Of a stretch of DNA of 64,000 nt, positions 34,873 to 44,525 are shown piece after piece. The stretch spans positions 2,286,323-2,350,322 of the forward strand of contig NZ_CP036265.1 in assembly GCF_007743815.1 (NCBI RefSeq), in the 5' to 3' direction. Origin of the DNA: Alienimonas californiensis (GTDB lineage: Bacteria > Planctomycetota > Planctomycetia > Planctomycetales > Planctomycetaceae). The notes under the pieces are model-generated. The model ran no database searches, was not told where the DNA came from, and saw nothing but the letters and a program-made list of their open reading frames with translations. Position 1 is the stretch's first letter; every line of letters begins with the position of its first letter. Made by a program: the position numbers and the translations under genes.

Positions 34873-37800
34873 CTAGGATCGCAGCTTCAGCGGGCCGCCC
34901 GTCAGGTCGGGCGTGGGTTCTCCGGCGGCGACGGCAGCGATCAAGTCCGGCAGGCGTTGGGGGTCGTAGCAGACCTCGAATCGCCACTCGCCAAGCTGCT
35001 CCCAGTTGTTCACAGCCCGCACCCACTTCTCCGCGGCGGCGTGCTTCTGGCGGGTCTGTTCGTCCTCCTGCCCCTTCACCTCCAGCAGCAACGTGAGCGG
35101 GTCGGCACCGGGGCGGGAAACCCGGACGAGGAAGTCCGGCGTGTAGACGTGGGCGGTGTTGGCGTGGCGGTAGGGGATCAGCAGCCCCAGGTGGTCGTTC
35201 TTGGCGTGGCATGCGATCACGCCAGTGCTCGCCAGCAGTTCCAAGTGGAACGCGGCCGACTGCTCCCACGTCTGCGTGTCCGCGACCACGGCGTTGATGT
35301 GAGAGTAGAACGTCTCCCGGACCGGCTTGCGGGTCACGAACGTCACGTCGGCGGTGCTGCCGTGGTCGCTGCCCCGCTTCAACACCGGCAGGATCGGCGG
35401 CTCTCCGTCCTGCCCCTTCACGTCGATCGCTTCGGCGAGTCGATCGACGGCGAGGTTCATATAGCGGTCCAGCCCCAACTCCCGTTTGTTCTGGCCGGAG
35501 TAGTCCACCCGCTCGGCAGCGAACCGTTCGACCACCGCTAGCACCTGCGGGAACAGTTCGACCCGGTTCTGCCCCGTCAGCTTGCCGCCCCCCGGCCCGC
35601 CGCCGGACCCGTCCGCGGAGGTGGTCAGCCGATCGACCACGTCGCGGGCGATCAGGAAGTGAATGTGCTGGGGGTGCGTCTCCTCGTAGAACCGCTGCCG
35701 GTCCTGCACCTCAAACCGCAGCACCCCTTCGCTCCTCGCCGGCCCGCCCTCGCCGTAGCCGACGGATGCCCGCACGAACGTCGCGGTGGGGGTGTGGGAG
35801 GGGTCGATCTTGAGCTTCGGAACCTTGTCCAGGTCGCACACCACCCGGCCGCCGCCGTAGGCGAACGCATACGCTTCCACGATCGGGAACCGTATCTCAA
35901 AGTCGGCCCGCGCCGGCAGGGCCTGCACCTTGTTGAGCGGCTGATCCTCCGGGGCCTTCGTCCCCTTCGGACGCCCCTTGAACGGGATCACGCTGAACGG
36001 AATGCCGTACACGTCCACGCACTCCACCGGCAACCTGCCGGTCTCCGGGTCGGGGTCGTAGTTCATCCGGCGGAGTCCCCGCCCGACCACCTGTTCGCAG
36101 AGCAACTGACTGCCGAACGCCCGCACCCCCAGAATGTGCGTCACCGTGTTGGCGTCCCAGCCTTCGGTGAGCATCGACACGCTCACCACGCACCGTACCT
36201 TTTCGCCCGGTTCGCCCCTCACGCCGACGGTGGAGACGAGGTGTCGCAGGGCCTCGTCCTGCTCCACCGTCCGGCTGTCCACTCGCACGGTCCGCCGTTC
36301 GCCGGGGACGTTGGCGAACTCCGGGCAGGTTTCGCTCGGGCCGCAGACGGTCTCCGTCCGCTCCTTCCCGTCGTCCCCCACGACCGTCACCTCGCGGACG
36401 CCACTGATCCGGCGGTAGAACTCGTCGGCGATGGCGGTGCTGTCGCAGACCACGATCAGCACCGGCGGGGTTTTATCGGCCGTGTCCGACGCCCCCATGA
36501 TCTGCCCGAACCGTTCGACCCACTGATCGTAAAGCTGGCGGAGCGCGTCCTGCGCGTGCTCCCACGCCGCCTCCGGCTTCGGCTTGCCGGTCCGGCCCAC
36601 CAGTTCGCCGGGGGCCATCCCGTCCTTCATCGTCTGCCAGAGCCGGAAGTACCGCGGCTCCGGTCGGCCGGTGGTGTCCTGCACCGGCATCCGCGGCACC
36701 TTCACGATGCCGCTTTCGATCGCGTCCACCAGTCCGAAGTCGCTCACCAGCCAGGGGAACGGCACGCCCTCCCCGTGACCGCTGCCGGCGATGTAGAACG
36801 GCGTCGCGGACAGGTCCACCACCGCCCCGATCCCGCGCCCGCCCAGCGGCCCGCCCGCGGTTCGGCCGGCGGGGGCGTTGTTGATCCGGTCCAGCCCGGC
36901 GGTCCAGACGGTCGCGGTGCGGACCTCATCGCCGGCTTCTTTCTTCTCCTCCCGGTCGAGGTCGGCGATCTCCTCGTCGGCCTTCTGCTCCGACGCCTGC
37001 CGCCAGCAGTGGTGCCCCTCGTCGTTGAGCACCAGCAGGGGAAACCGGTCGGCGATCTCCTCCGGCGTGCCGAACTCCTCCAACACCCGGGCGGTGAAGT
37101 CGGCGGGGTCCTCCGGGGGGAGTTGGATCACCGGGGCGGTGACGCCGCCCTGCGTGTGTTCCCCCTCCGGGGCGAACTTGTGCCAGTTCGTCACCAGCAC
37201 CTTGCCGGAGCCGGGGAAGTCGTCGCGGTATTGAACCGGGATCAGGTCGAAAACCTTGTAGTAGTTTCCCGGCGAGTCGGGGATCAGCACCCCCAGCCGT
37301 TCGCGGACGGTGAGGTTCGGGCAGCAGACCAGCACCGCGTTGAAGAACTGCCGGCTGGCCGGGGAGCGGGAGCGATTGCAGAATGCCCAGGCGATCAGCA
37401 TCGCCATCACCAGTGTCTTGCCGCTGCCGGTCGCCATCTTGCAGCCCAGCCGGATCAGCGGCGTCGGGTCCATAATCCCGGCGACCGCCTCGTTCGGCCG
37501 GTCCAGCAACGTCTGTGCGAAGTCCTCCGGCTCGTCGTCGCTCCGGTCCGCGGTCAGGCTGAACTCACCGCCGGGGGCGAACGACGGCGGGCGGCCGTCC
37601 AGCATCGCTTTCAGGTCGTCGTCCGACAGCGAGAAGTTGCGGAAACCCGTCGCCGTGGATCGCCCCGGTACCCGCAGTTCCAGCAGGTAGATCAGCGTTT
37701 CGATCGCCTCCCGCTGACAGAAAAACAACCGGCGCTGCCCCCGCTCCGCCCGGCCCGAATCAGTCCAGTGCCGCAGCAGTTCTTTCGTGACCTTCGACGC

Positions 37801-38109
37801 CCCCCGGTAGTCCGCCTCCCGCCACTTCGTCACGTCCTCCCGCAGCCGGTTGACGACCGGGAAGTCCACTCGCTGTTCCTCCGCCAGCAGGCTGAGTTGC
37901 TGCCGACCGCGGGCGGCCCGCTTGGCCTCCTCCGTCTTATAGAAGAACCCGCCCGGCCGGCGGCCGGGGGTTTCGCTCGCCAGCCCGGTCGAGCGATCAT
38001 AGAACCAGTGCGCGTGCGGCTCCTCATAGGGGTTGCACAGCACCGGGTTGTCCGGCGGGACGATCGGCGGGGCGGCCGGTTCGGCGCCGGTCGGTTTCTG
38101 CTTCGCCAC
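34873..38109 (-). CDS. res: Type III-like restriction subunit (DEAD/DEAH helicase-nuclease)
   Basis: 1,078 residues from a GTG at 38109, one base after the Mod stop and 8 bp behind AAGGGGG, so translation is coupled. The SF2 helicase has Walker A ATGSGKT near 226 and a DEAD-like box NDEGHH near 360, then motifs of the second RecA domain (VSMLTEGWDANTVTHILGVR, QVVGRGLRRMNY near 680-700). The C-terminus has a PD-(D/E)xK nuclease site: TPDFLVRV near 990 and LLLEVKGQ near 1008. Sequence order and length match the BPTD_3080-type restriction enzymes that pair with Mod proteins. It cuts DNA lacking the Mod methylation after ATP-driven translocation. All catalytic motifs are intact. Confidence 0.88.
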   Translation of the reverse strand: MAKQKPTGAEPAAPPIVPPDNPVLCNPYEEPHAHWFYDRSTGLASETPGRRPGGFFYKTEEAKRAARGRQQLSLLAEEQRVDFPVVNRLREDVTKWREADYRGASKVTKELLRHWTDSGRAERGQRRLFFCQREAIETLIYLLELRVPGRSTATGFRNFSLSDDDLKAMLDGRPPSFAPGGEFSLTADRSDDEPEDFAQTLLDRPNEAVAGIMDPTPLIRLGCKMATGSGKTLVMAMLIAWAFCNRSRSPASRQFFNAVLVCCPNLTVRERLGVLIPDSPGNYYKVFDLIPVQYRDDFPGSGKVLVTNWHKFAPEGEHTQGGVTAPVIQLPPEDPADFTARVLEEFGTPEEIADRFPLLVLNDEGHHCWRQASEQKADEEIADLDREEKKEAGDEVRTATVWTAGLDRINNAPAGRTAGGPLGGRGIGAVVDLSATPFYIAGSGHGEGVPFPWLVSDFGLVDAIESGIVKVPRMPVQDTTGRPEPRYFRLWQTMKDGMAPGELVGRTGKPKPEAAWEHAQDALRQLYDQWVERFGQIMGASDTADKTPPVLIVVCDSTAIADEFYRRISGVREVTVVGDDGKERTETVCGPSETCPEFANVPGERRTVRVDSRTVEQDEALRHLVSTVGVRGEPGEKVRCVVSVSMLTEGWDANTVTHILGVRAFGSQLLCEQVVGRGLRRMNYDPDPETGRLPVECVDVYGIPFSVIPFKGRPKGTKAPEDQPLNKVQALPARADFEIRFPIVEAYAFAYGGGRVVCDLDKVPKLKIDPSHTPTATFVRASVGYGEGGPARSEGVLRFEVQDRQRFYEETHPQHIHFLIARDVVDRLTTSADGSGGGPGGGKLTGQNRVELFPQVLAVVERFAAERVDYSGQNKRELGLDRYMNLAVDRLAEAIDVKGQDGEPPILPVLKRGSDHGSTADVTFVTRKPVRETFYSHINAVVADTQTWEQSAAFHLELLASTGVIACHAKNDHLGLLIPYRHANTAHVYTPDFLVRVSRPGADPLTLLLEVKGQEDEQTRQKHAAAEKWVRAVNNWEQLGEWRFEVCYDPQRLPDLIAAVAAGEPTPDLTGGPLKLRS

Positions 38110-38110
38110 G

Positions 38111-41100
38111 TCAGGCCCCCTTCGGCAGTTCGTGCGGCAACTCATGCACGCGCATCACCTCGTTGCCGCGGGGGTCGATCACCTTCACGGCACAGCGTCC
38201 ATGTTGGCCGGCTTCAAACGGCAGGCTGACCTTGCCGGACAGCGCCGCGAACGCGTCCGGGTCCACCGCCCCCTTCAACGCCTTCGCCAGCTTGCCCCAG
38301 GCGTCCCGGTCCGGGAAGAACGCCTGAGAGACGCAGAATGTCCGCCCGTCGTAGTCGCAGTCGAGGAACCACGCCGCGACCTTCTCCGCCCCGGTGCTGG
38401 CGACCTCGCCAGTCTTCGGGTCGTACAAATCCATTCCCTCCATTACGGCCGTGAAGGTGTCTCCGTCGCTGCGCAGCACGTCCGTCCGCGGCTTGCCGAA
38501 CACCGTAAATAGCTGTTGCGAAGTCGTGTCCTTCCCGCCCTCTTTCAGCAGCCCGTCCATCGCCGGGTTCGCGTCCGGGCGAATGTGAGCGGCGTGAATG
38601 TTGAGCAGGGGGTTCGTCGCTTCGTCGATCACGGCCTGCGCGGCGCCGTCGAAACTGAACGCGGCAATGACGAGGTCTTCATATCGCCGCTGGGCGGGGC
38701 GGATCACCTCCTCCACCATCTTCGCGGTCACGCTGCCGTACTGCGGGCCGACCATCACGCCCACCGTGGGCGGGCCGTCGGGGTCGGCGTCTTCCCCGTC
38801 CGCTTCGGACCACCGCCCCTCCGCGTGCAGCCCAGTCGTCTCCCCGCCCAGCCGGTCCAGCCGGGAGAAGATCATCGAACGGTTGCCCAAGAACTGTACC
38901 CCGCCGCTCCGCAGCCGGGACAACATCGTGTCCAGGTAGGCTTCGGCGTTGGCGGCGTCCATCGCCCGGCGGGGGGTGACGGTTCGCACCTGCACCGCCG
39001 GCGGGGGTCCGTCGGCCGGGTCGAACCCGTCCGGTAGTTCCTCCGGGGCGCCGGCGAACTGACCGCTGCCGGGGTCGTCGTCGCCGGTTAGATCGTATTC
39101 CGCCGGCTGGACGGCCTCTACGGTGAAGGGGCCGCTGACGCGCACCCCGGTCCTCACTTCCTCCGGCTTGTCCACCAGCGTTTCACTCTCGGCGTGTTCG
39201 GCGATGCAGGCGTTGACCTGATCCATCTTCGCCCGCCACGCCGCCCGGTAGGCGTCTACGGCACCCGTCAGCGATTGCGGCCAGTCGGGATCGGCGTCGA
39301 ATGGCACGTGCCAATGCTCAAACCGGCCGTCCGGCGGCACGGCGTCCGCTTCGGCTTTGACGTGCTTCGCCTTCAACTTTGACCGTCCGGCGAAGGCGTC
39401 GGCGATCTGCTGTTTCGTCGTCCCCGGCAGCAGCCAGCGGCGGCGGTCCGCGTCAGTGGTGCTACGCAGCCCTTCGGACTGCATCTTCTCCGCCAGCTTG
39501 GCGGCGAGCTTCGCCCGCAGTGCGTCCGACACCTCGCCCAGCGCGGCGTTTACGTCCCGCAGCCGGTCCTCCAGGATCGGCCGGTGCCGGTCGAAGATCG
39601 GGTTCAGGTGCGTGTTGCGGGCGATGCTGCCCAGTGTGACGTGCGGGACGGTGGCGTACTCGAAGGTATGCGGTTCCTTCTCGCCCTTCGGTCCGCGGAG
39701 CCAGGTGCCGTGGGGGCGGGCAGCCTGCTCCTCCGGCGTGGCGGGGCGGAGCCGGTAGAGGGGGAACTTGGCGGTGAGAATCCGCTGCCGGGCCAGGGCG
39801 ACGGCGACGCGCGAGGTGTCAATCGTGATCCACCGCCGCCCCCACTGTTCCGCCACGAACCCTGTCGTCCCTGATCCGCAGGTGGGATCAAGGACGAGGT
39901 CGCCGGGGTCGGTTGTCATTAGCAGACAGCGCTCGATAACCTTTGCATTTGTCTGAACGCTATATAGCTTGTCGTCTGTAAATGCGCCGGTTTGCGTGTC
40001 GGTCCATACCCCCGAAAGAACTGTGTGCGGAAAATCGTCGTGGAAGCGAACGTATGCCAGAGAGTTCCTAGTCGGATATCCCAGCCGTTCGGCGTCAGCG
40101 AGCCGCGTTAGCCCCTCCTCATCGGTTTTGAACGTCCCGCGTCCAGGGGAGAAACGAATGCCATGCAGATCATATGCTGCTAAGTCCCCCGCTCCGCGCG
40201 GCCGCTGGCTGGTGAGATTGTCGTGTCGATAAACCTTCGCGTTGTCTGGAACATTCCCCTGCCCGCCCCGCTCGTCAGAGTCCATCACACGGCGTTCACC
40301 ATCTGCCAGTTCGAGACGGGTGTAACGCCCCCCTTTGTCGTCAGCTAAGGTGCGGGGCACGTGCAGTAGACGAACACGTGCTTGATCGCGGTCTTTGGCA
40401 TACCACAACAGATAATCCGCCCCAGCGGACAGCACGTCCGCCCCAAGGTTCGACGTTGTCTTGAATGGGATTATGGACAGCGAGTTTCCCGCGCCGAACG
40501 CCTCGTCCATCACCTGCCGAACGCGGTGCAGGTTCTCGTCGCTGATCTGAACGAACACGCTGCCGGTGTCGGCCAGCAAGCGGCGGGCGACGATCAGGCG
40601 GTCGCGGAGATAAGCGAGATACGAATGCACGCCAAGGTGCCAAGTGTCGCGGTAGGCCCGCACCTGTTCGGCCTCCCGGGTGAGGTCGTCCGGACGGTCC
40701 GTCACGTCCCGCTTGCCGACCTCCGGCTGAAAGTTGCTGCCGAACTTGATGCCGTACGGCGGGTCGAGATAGATCATCTGAACCTTGCCCTCCAATCCCT
40801 CCCGTTCGGCGAGGCTGCTCATTACGGTGAGCGAATCGCCCAAGATCAGCCTGTTCGACCAGTCGATCTTGTGCTTGTAGAACTGGACGGCTTCGCGGTA
40901 TTCCAGTTCCGGGTCGGCGAACAGGTCCCGTTGCACGTCCTCCCGTTTGGCGCAGGCGAGGATCGCTTCGGCGCTCAACCGTTCGTGGACGTGCAGGGCG
41001 ACGGGATCGGTTTGGAAGCGACCGCGGGCGTGATCCTCCCGCTTCCCGGCCCATTCCAGCCACGGCTCCCGATCAGCGAGCAACGCTTGCAGCCGGTCGG

Positions 41101-41332
41101 CCTCGTCATTGGTGAGGGCGCGCTGCCGGGCGATTTGCAGCAGGCGGACGTGCTCCCCGTCGGGATCGGACCGCAACACCGGATCGCGGCGGGGACTGTA
41201 GGCGTAGCTGGCCGGCGGGGCCGGGGGGGTGACGCCCTCCGATGCCAACGCCGCCGGCGGGTTGTTCGCCCGGTCGGCGGCGTGCCGGTAGGTGTCGGTC
41301 TCCGCGGCCGTCGCCTTCTTCCGTTTCGCCAT
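38111..41332 (-). CDS. mod: Type III-like DNA methyltransferase (Mod)
   Basis: 1,073 residues from the ATG at 41332 (MAKRKK). An amino-methyltransferase of the beta class: the catalytic DPPY is at about 190-193 and the SAM-binding DPTCGSGTTG at about 482-491, the same order as in Type III Mod subunits. The target-recognition region would lie between them. After about residue 600 the protein carries a long extra part, including a segment GPQYGSVTAKMVEEVIRPAQ, much longer than classical Mod proteins (~600-700 residues). It marks the element and host DNA and sets the recognition site for the Res protein encoded next. The product is probably N6-methyladenine. Confidence 0.88.
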   Translation of the reverse strand: MAKRKKATAAETDTYRHAADRANNPPAALASEGVTPPAPPASYAYSPRRDPVLRSDPDGEHVRLLQIARQRALTNDEADRLQALLADREPWLEWAGKREDHARGRFQTDPVALHVHERLSAEAILACAKREDVQRDLFADPELEYREAVQFYKHKIDWSNRLILGDSLTVMSSLAEREGLEGKVQMIYLDPPYGIKFGSNFQPEVGKRDVTDRPDDLTREAEQVRAYRDTWHLGVHSYLAYLRDRLIVARRLLADTGSVFVQISDENLHRVRQVMDEAFGAGNSLSIIPFKTTSNLGADVLSAGADYLLWYAKDRDQARVRLLHVPRTLADDKGGRYTRLELADGERRVMDSDERGGQGNVPDNAKVYRHDNLTSQRPRGAGDLAAYDLHGIRFSPGRGTFKTDEEGLTRLADAERLGYPTRNSLAYVRFHDDFPHTVLSGVWTDTQTGAFTDDKLYSVQTNAKVIERCLLMTTDPGDLVLDPTCGSGTTGFVAEQWGRRWITIDTSRVAVALARQRILTAKFPLYRLRPATPEEQAARPHGTWLRGPKGEKEPHTFEYATVPHVTLGSIARNTHLNPIFDRHRPILEDRLRDVNAALGEVSDALRAKLAAKLAEKMQSEGLRSTTDADRRRWLLPGTTKQQIADAFAGRSKLKAKHVKAEADAVPPDGRFEHWHVPFDADPDWPQSLTGAVDAYRAAWRAKMDQVNACIAEHAESETLVDKPEEVRTGVRVSGPFTVEAVQPAEYDLTGDDDPGSGQFAGAPEELPDGFDPADGPPPAVQVRTVTPRRAMDAANAEAYLDTMLSRLRSGGVQFLGNRSMIFSRLDRLGGETTGLHAEGRWSEADGEDADPDGPPTVGVMVGPQYGSVTAKMVEEVIRPAQRRYEDLVIAAFSFDGAAQAVIDEATNPLLNIHAAHIRPDANPAMDGLLKEGGKDTTSQQLFTVFGKPRTDVLRSDGDTFTAVMEGMDLYDPKTGEVASTGAEKVAAWFLDCDYDGRTFCVSQAFFPDRDAWGKLAKALKGAVDPDAFAALSGKVSLPFEAGQHGRCAVKVIDPRGNEVMRVHELPHELPKGA

Positions 41333-41631
41333 GCCGCCGGTCAATCAATCCGCAGTCTGTGAACGCCCCGCTCACCGCGGGATGGGGGCCGGCACGATGG
41401 CCACCCCCGCCAACAGGTGCAACGCCGCCCGGGCCGGTGGACTGATTGGTCCGTCCCCGTCGGGGGCCGATCGGGCGACGCGGGACTGTCGGCGCCCCCC
41501 CGTCCTCCCCAGAACGGACGCAACGAACAGCGGCACAAGCGGTTGCGCGTGGGGGTTTACATGTAAGCCGGTGCGGATCGCCCAGCCCATCGTGCAACCG
41601 ATATCTCGTTCCGAACCCGCGGACGTACCTA
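41333..41631. other. intergenic stretch upstream of mod, probable promoter region
   Basis: About 300 bp without a convincing gene. It is less GC-rich than the coding DNA, and open frames here have no protein-like pattern. It is the most likely place for the mod/res promoter, but I cannot name hexamers with confidence. Confidence 0.35.
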
Positions 41632-42087
41632 TCAACAATGGGGAAGGGCCGTGGTGCCCTCCCGGCACCCCCGTAGAGCGATCGACGGGCGGAACCCATA
41701 GGCCCGCCCGGCACCCCTGCACTGCCGGTACGGCACCGTGACGTTGAAGCCGACGTACCGCCCGCTCCCCTCGCAGTCTCCGCACGGCACCGTCGGCTCC
41801 AGGCGAAACGTCTGCCGGTCCGCGGTCGCCCCGGGCAGCGGCAGCACGTCGGCGGGTGGGACGTTCAACACGCCCCACAACCTCCGCAGTGCCTCCCCCG
41901 CGCTGGAGCCTCCCGCGGCGTACGGTCCCGCTTCGGCGGTCTGGCCTGCCCCCGCGATCCTAGCCTGCCCCCGCGATCCTGGCCCCGCCGGCGACGGAGG
42001 CATCCAAATGACGTGGCGAACTTTCGCCGGCGGCGATGCGGACCTGTACGCCTCTTTGATTCGCTGTAGGTGCACGGAGGACGGCAT
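41632..42087 (-). CDS. small protein with a partly lost DnaJ-type zinc site
   Basis: 151 residues from the ATG at 42087. The start (VHLQRIKEAYRSASPPAKVR) is helical, and the later part has CGDCEGSGRYVG, a CxxCxGxG motif as in DnaJ zinc centres and other small zinc ribbons. It is followed 15 residues later by YRQCRGAGRAYG, where the first Cys of the second CxxC is Tyr. The zinc site is thus incomplete or the gene is decaying. A 19-bp imperfect tandem repeat (41944-41981) sits inside it. No family or function is recognised. Confidence 0.45.
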   Translation of the reverse strand: MPSSVHLQRIKEAYRSASPPAKVRHVIWMPPSPAGPGSRGQARIAGAGQTAEAGPYAAGGSSAGEALRRLWGVLNVPPADVLPLPGATADRQTFRLEPTVPCGDCEGSGRYVGFNVTVPYRQCRGAGRAYGFRPSIALRGCREGTTALPHC

Positions 42088-42248
42088 TGCCGCAAACGAC
42101 GGTAGGGGAGTTGTCCAGGAATTCCACCGCCACCTGCACCGCGGCGTCGGCTACCTCGCAGGCGACCGAGGGATCAGCGGGGTGGACGACTTGATCGGTG
42201 GGGGCGTCTGCGGCGCCGTCGGCGCCGCGTCGTAGCCGCCGGCCGGCG

Positions 42249-44096
42249 TCATTCCTGCCGGTTGGCCCACCGGTCGGCCAGCACCGCAGCGAATCTGCCG
42301 AGATCCTCCCGCAGATCACCGAAGTCCTCGTCCGGATCTTCGGCGTTGCGGTTCTCGGCCATAGCGTAGGCACACAGCAGCAAGTCGATCCCGTCCTTCG
42401 CCGATTCCAGCAACCGGACGGCCTCATCGGGATCAACTCCGTCGCGGACAGCATCCGCGAGCGGTTGGTAGACCGACTTCACGAACGGGTGCCGGCGGTT
42501 GATCGTCACGGCAAGGGTGTTGGTCAGGTGGGCGACGTCCAACAGACTCTTGCCGGGCCAAGCTCCTTCGAACAATGCGAAAGGCTTCTGCCGGGCCCGT
42601 TCTACGAACTCCACCTGTTTGGCCGGGTCAGTCACGCCAGCCAGCTCCGCCGCCTGTCGGAGCCGCGTCTCCTCCTCCTCAGCAGTAATCCCGCGGCCGG
42701 CCAAGCCAGACGGGGATGAGGCCTTCGCCGCGGCCGCCAAGCTGGATACGTAGGACCGCCCCCCGGTGAGGTCCCCGCCCGTGGATTCGGGGCGGTTCTC
42801 CTTCCACAGCTTCCGCACCCGATCCCGCGCTTCTTTGACCGGGCGGATGATCGCATTGCGGAGTTGATCCCGCAGCTTCTCGACCGGCTCCGCCCCGCGT
42901 TTAACGTGCCGGACGTCGAAATACTCGTCTAGGGCGGGGGGGAACTCGACCTCCACGCCGATATAGCGGTCGATCTTGTCGACCCCCCCGGGCAGGAACC
43001 GCGGCACGGTGGTGTAGCTGATCTCCCGACCACGACGGAGGAAGCTGATCTTCCCGGCGTTTTCCGGGATATAAAGCCGCTTGAACAGCCGTTCCTCCCC
43101 CTCGCACGGCCCCTCCACGCCGCCGCCACCCTTCTGCCACCGCGTCTCCTTCGGAGTTAAGTAGACCCGCCACGTGACCTCCTCCCCGTCGACCGTCACG
43201 GTCCCGGTTTCCACCTCTTCGCCTTCCATGGTACGGACAGGCTCCCCTTTAGGCCGCTCGTCGTTGGCAATCCAGTAAGACTCCGGGTCGTCCAAGCGAA
43301 ACGTCGGATCGTAGGGGGCGAGGCTCTTGAGTTCTGGCACATCGTCCTTGGCGTCGCCGACCTGCCATTCGATATTCAGCCCGCCGTCGAGGTACCGCCG
43401 GTAAGCCCGCCGCAGGAAGAACTCGATGCCGGACAGCTTCTCGTCTACCGTCGAGCCGAACGATTTGTCGTCGTTCAGGCGGTCTAGCTTCCGCCACACC
43501 ACCAGCGTACCAAATTCACCTTCCGGCATCAGGTGGGCGAACTCCTCGGGGAAGCCGTCGACTTCCTCGACTTCGTAACCACACTGCGTCCCGTCAGCGA
43601 TCTCTGCCAGGTCGAGGTAGCTGCGGAACACTCGGCCATCGACGTTGTCCTCCTGGTGGGCCCACTGTTCCCCGGCGTCCCGATTCGCCCGAACGGCCTT
43701 CAAGTAGCGGGGTCGGGTGTAGACTTCCAACCGCTGGCACTGGCTAATGGTGGCCAGCTTGAAGCCGACCCCGTACCGGCCAACCGTCGTCCGGGACCCG
43801 TATCGGGTGCTGAAGCCGACCGTCAGCGTTTGCGGCAAGATGTTCGGCGGGATGCCGGTGCCGTCGTCGCTGACGGCCAGGGCGCTGAGGAACCGCCGCG
43901 TGTTCTTTTTGCGGCCTACTTTCCGATCCTCGACCCGATAGCCGATACGGACGTTTTTCGCCCCGGAGTCCAGCGGATTGTCCACCAACTCGCCGATCGC
44001 GTCGGCCAAGGTGAACCCGGAGTCCCGGAGGCTGCGGAGGGCGGTATCCGCCTTAATGAGTTCGGCGGTCTCGGAGGTGGTGAAATTGTCGGACAT
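42249..44096 (-). CDS. GHKL ATPase, MORC/Hsp90-like
   Basis: 615 residues from the ATG at 44096. The Bergerat ATP-binding fold is complete: N-box ELVDNPLDSGAKN near 35-47, DDGTGIP near 77, and the lid GRYGVGFKLATI near 105. MORC and MutL/Hsp90 proteins share this set; the long middle (WRVYLTPKETRWQ, FLRRGREISYTTVPRFLPGG) resembles the S5-type domain that follows in MORC-like proteins. The C-terminal ~130 residues are helical and charged. MORC-like ATPases recur in bacterial defence loci beside nucleases. Here it lies 102 bp downstream of a GIY-YIG nuclease gene and upstream of Mod/Res. Its job could be ATP-gated clamping of DNA. Confidence 0.82.
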   Translation of the reverse strand: MSDNFTTSETAELIKADTALRSLRDSGFTLADAIGELVDNPLDSGAKNVRIGYRVEDRKVGRKKNTRRFLSALAVSDDGTGIPPNILPQTLTVGFSTRYGSRTTVGRYGVGFKLATISQCQRLEVYTRPRYLKAVRANRDAGEQWAHQEDNVDGRVFRSYLDLAEIADGTQCGYEVEEVDGFPEEFAHLMPEGEFGTLVVWRKLDRLNDDKSFGSTVDEKLSGIEFFLRRAYRRYLDGGLNIEWQVGDAKDDVPELKSLAPYDPTFRLDDPESYWIANDERPKGEPVRTMEGEEVETGTVTVDGEEVTWRVYLTPKETRWQKGGGGVEGPCEGEERLFKRLYIPENAGKISFLRRGREISYTTVPRFLPGGVDKIDRYIGVEVEFPPALDEYFDVRHVKRGAEPVEKLRDQLRNAIIRPVKEARDRVRKLWKENRPESTGGDLTGGRSYVSSLAAAAKASSPSGLAGRGITAEEEETRLRQAAELAGVTDPAKQVEFVERARQKPFALFEGAWPGKSLLDVAHLTNTLAVTINRRHPFVKSVYQPLADAVRDGVDPDEAVRLLESAKDGIDLLLCAYAMAENRNAEDPDEDFGDLREDLGRFAAVLADRWANRQE

Positions 44097-44198
44097 GGCT
44101 GTCGTTTTCGTGTTGATCAAAGAAGGGAAAGTGAGGCTGATTACCGGGGGGGACACACCCCGAAATCGTGCAGTGAGAAGCTAAGCGTGAGCGTCGAT

Positions 44199-44525
44199 TC
44201 AGCTGCCGGGCGGGCGGCGGGGCAGGACGCGGTTCCACGGCGGGCGGAGCGATAGGTACGCCGCCCGCTCCAGCCGGTAGGCAGACCAAGGGCTGGGACA
44301 GACGATGGCGGCGAACTCGGTTGCCCCGCCCCCGACGTGCTGACTCAGGCGGATCCGCAGGTCCGTGTCACTGCGGCCAACGTAGATCCGCTGGCCTCTC
44401 CGAAAGAGTAGGTACACCCCGGGGTCCCCCCGCGGGATGCACGCCCGCACGAACCCACCCCGGAGGGGGAGCGGCCGGAGACGTAGCAACAAGCTCAGAT
44501 CGGAGTCGGTGGGACGAGCGGTCAC
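44199..44525 (-). CDS. GIY-YIG nuclease
   Basis: 108 residues from a GTG at 44525 that overlaps the regulator's stop (GTGA). All key residues of the GIY-YIG fold are present: G36-V37-Y38, Y48-V49-G50, the Arg positions 57/59 (DLRIRLSQH), the metal-binding Glu86 (RLERAAYL) and Asn98 (PPWN). It is a bare nuclease domain with no attached DNA-binding part, so targeting must come from a partner, perhaps the GHKL ATPase encoded next. Function: probably single-strand cleavage of DNA, in restriction of incoming DNA or in element processing. Confidence 0.8.
   Translation of the reverse strand: MTARPTDSDLSLLLRLRPLPLRGGFVRACIPRGDPGVYLLFRRGQRIYVGRSDTDLRIRLSQHVGGGATEFAAIVCPSPWSAYRLERAAYLSLRPPWNRVLPRRPPGS

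Noticed and set aside
42088-42248. A further small minus frame (EVADAAVQVAVEFLDNSPTVV) upstream of the zinc-ribbon-like gene
   Set aside because: It is slightly protein-like, but it has no clear start, overlaps the GHKL gene's 3' end and runs into the zinc-ribbon frame. The support is too weak to call.
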